Position numbers and translations under genes: made by a program
The notes under the pieces: model-generated
Database searches by the model: none
What the model was told of the DNA's origin: nothing
The model's input: only the letters and a program-made list of their open reading frames with translations
Shown: in pieces, positions 63,450-64,000 of the stretch
Numbering within the stretch: the first letter of the stretch is position 1
Layout: each line of letters starts with the position of its first letter
Assembly (NCBI RefSeq): GCF_000219625.1
Contig: NC_018216.1
Location: forward strand, 2,170,001-2,234,000
Direction of reading: 5' to 3'
From: Zymoseptoria tritici IPO323
Taxonomy: Eukaryota > Ascomycota > Dothideomycetes > Mycosphaerellales > Mycosphaerellaceae
Length of the DNA stretch: 64,000 bases

Positions 63450-64000
63450 ATAGCTGGGAGGTGATTGCAGACACACTGGCTGGGAGAGGGGAGTGGTTGT
63501 GTACAGTGCGGAGTTACAGGGCGCTGATGTGTGTGGAGTCCACGCAGCCAGAAGAGATGCTACTATGAAACCGCTGGATAAGCGTCGTAGCTCGTAGTAT
63601 CGGGATGCATACTGAGACAACTCTACTGAACAATGCCTCGTTTAGTCATCGCGCAGATCAACAGCATACAAATGTATGCATCGTCCGCCGTTCTGTTTAT
63701 CTACTCAGCTGCAACTCTACCTACCACATCGCTCCGGGCACTTCTCTACTCGAATGGGCTCGGCTCCAAGGCGATGATAGGACTTCTACCCTGTCTTTCG
63801 GCCTCGATCATTTCATAGGATGATGCTAAGCAGAGACAATCAAGTAGCCGCTCTGCGAATGCTCTCCCTGATGTGAACTTTACTCGACAGCCTGCATCCT
63901 CGTCTGCCACCTTGGATGTTCAATGCTGAGCAGAGACAGCAACAGTCTGATCGCCATGCTACCGGTTGCATGGGTTCCGACTGGGGCGCGGGGAGAGGAC
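63450..64000. other. right edge, no supported gene
   Basis: Probably the 3' UTR of the complex I gene followed by intergenic DNA. Short open frames only. Confidence 0.4.

Noticed and set aside
1..64000. CRISPR arrays, insertion sequences, intact transposons or prophage
   Set aside because: None seen. No reverse transcriptase, transposase or integrase motif was found in any frame, and the organism is a eukaryote.

Overview
The window looks like nuclear DNA of a filamentous ascomycete, probably a Dothideomycete. Genes are dense and lie on both strands. They are interrupted by many short GT-AG introns (mostly 46-70 nt) with CTRAC/CTRAT branch sites. The gene set also fits: peroxisomal uricase ending in SKL, fungal complex I 21-kDa subunit, VNX1, a fungal rhodopsin-fold membrane protein and a Swi3/Csm3 fork-protection subunit. 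I rebuilt most gene models by hand from splice sites. All summed exon lengths are whole codons.

Layout. 0.5-12 kb: an orphan gene, a diacylglycerol-kinase-type lipid kinase, succinyl-CoA ligase beta (LSC2), an acidic DUF3245-like protein, a thiolase and the TORC2 subunit Rictor/Tsc11. 12-18.4 kb: uricase, mitochondrial ribosomal protein uL13m, a nine-exon seven-helix membrane protein and the import-motor subunit PAM16. 18.4-25.6 kb: gene-poor, holding a tRNA-Arg(CCG) candidate and a Pho80-type cyclin with a long leader. 25.6-30.6 kb: a minus-strand run of four unrecognised genes; three carry degenerate zinc-finger-like Cys/His patterns and three have helical C-termini. 31-45 kb: VNX1, proteasome ATPase RPT6, a BTB protein, a PaaI-type thioesterase and eIF4G. 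45-54 kb: gene-poor except for a homeodomain transcription factor. 54-63.5 kb: THOC1, CSM3, the spliceosomal helicase Aquarius and a complex I subunit, arranged as two divergent pairs.

The most unusual object is the tRNA at 19675-19809 (minus). Removing a 9-nt intron at the canonical 37/38 site and a 54-nt insert between T-loop positions 59 and 60 leaves a perfect-length tRNA-Arg(CCG) with all stems paired and a T5 terminator downstream. The 54-nt insert has every hallmark of a spliceosomal intron (GTATGC, TACTAAC, TTAG). Other points worth a look are two competing C-termini for PAM16, a 13-nt microexon in the thioesterase, four consecutive tiny exons in the membrane protein, and an open frame ending one base before the VNX1 start codon.

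Many housekeeping functions are represented (TCA cycle, beta-oxidation, purine catabolism, translation, proteasome, mRNA export and splicing, fork protection), but they form no evident pathway cluster. The run of orphan genes at 25.6-30.6 kb is the only accessory-looking block.
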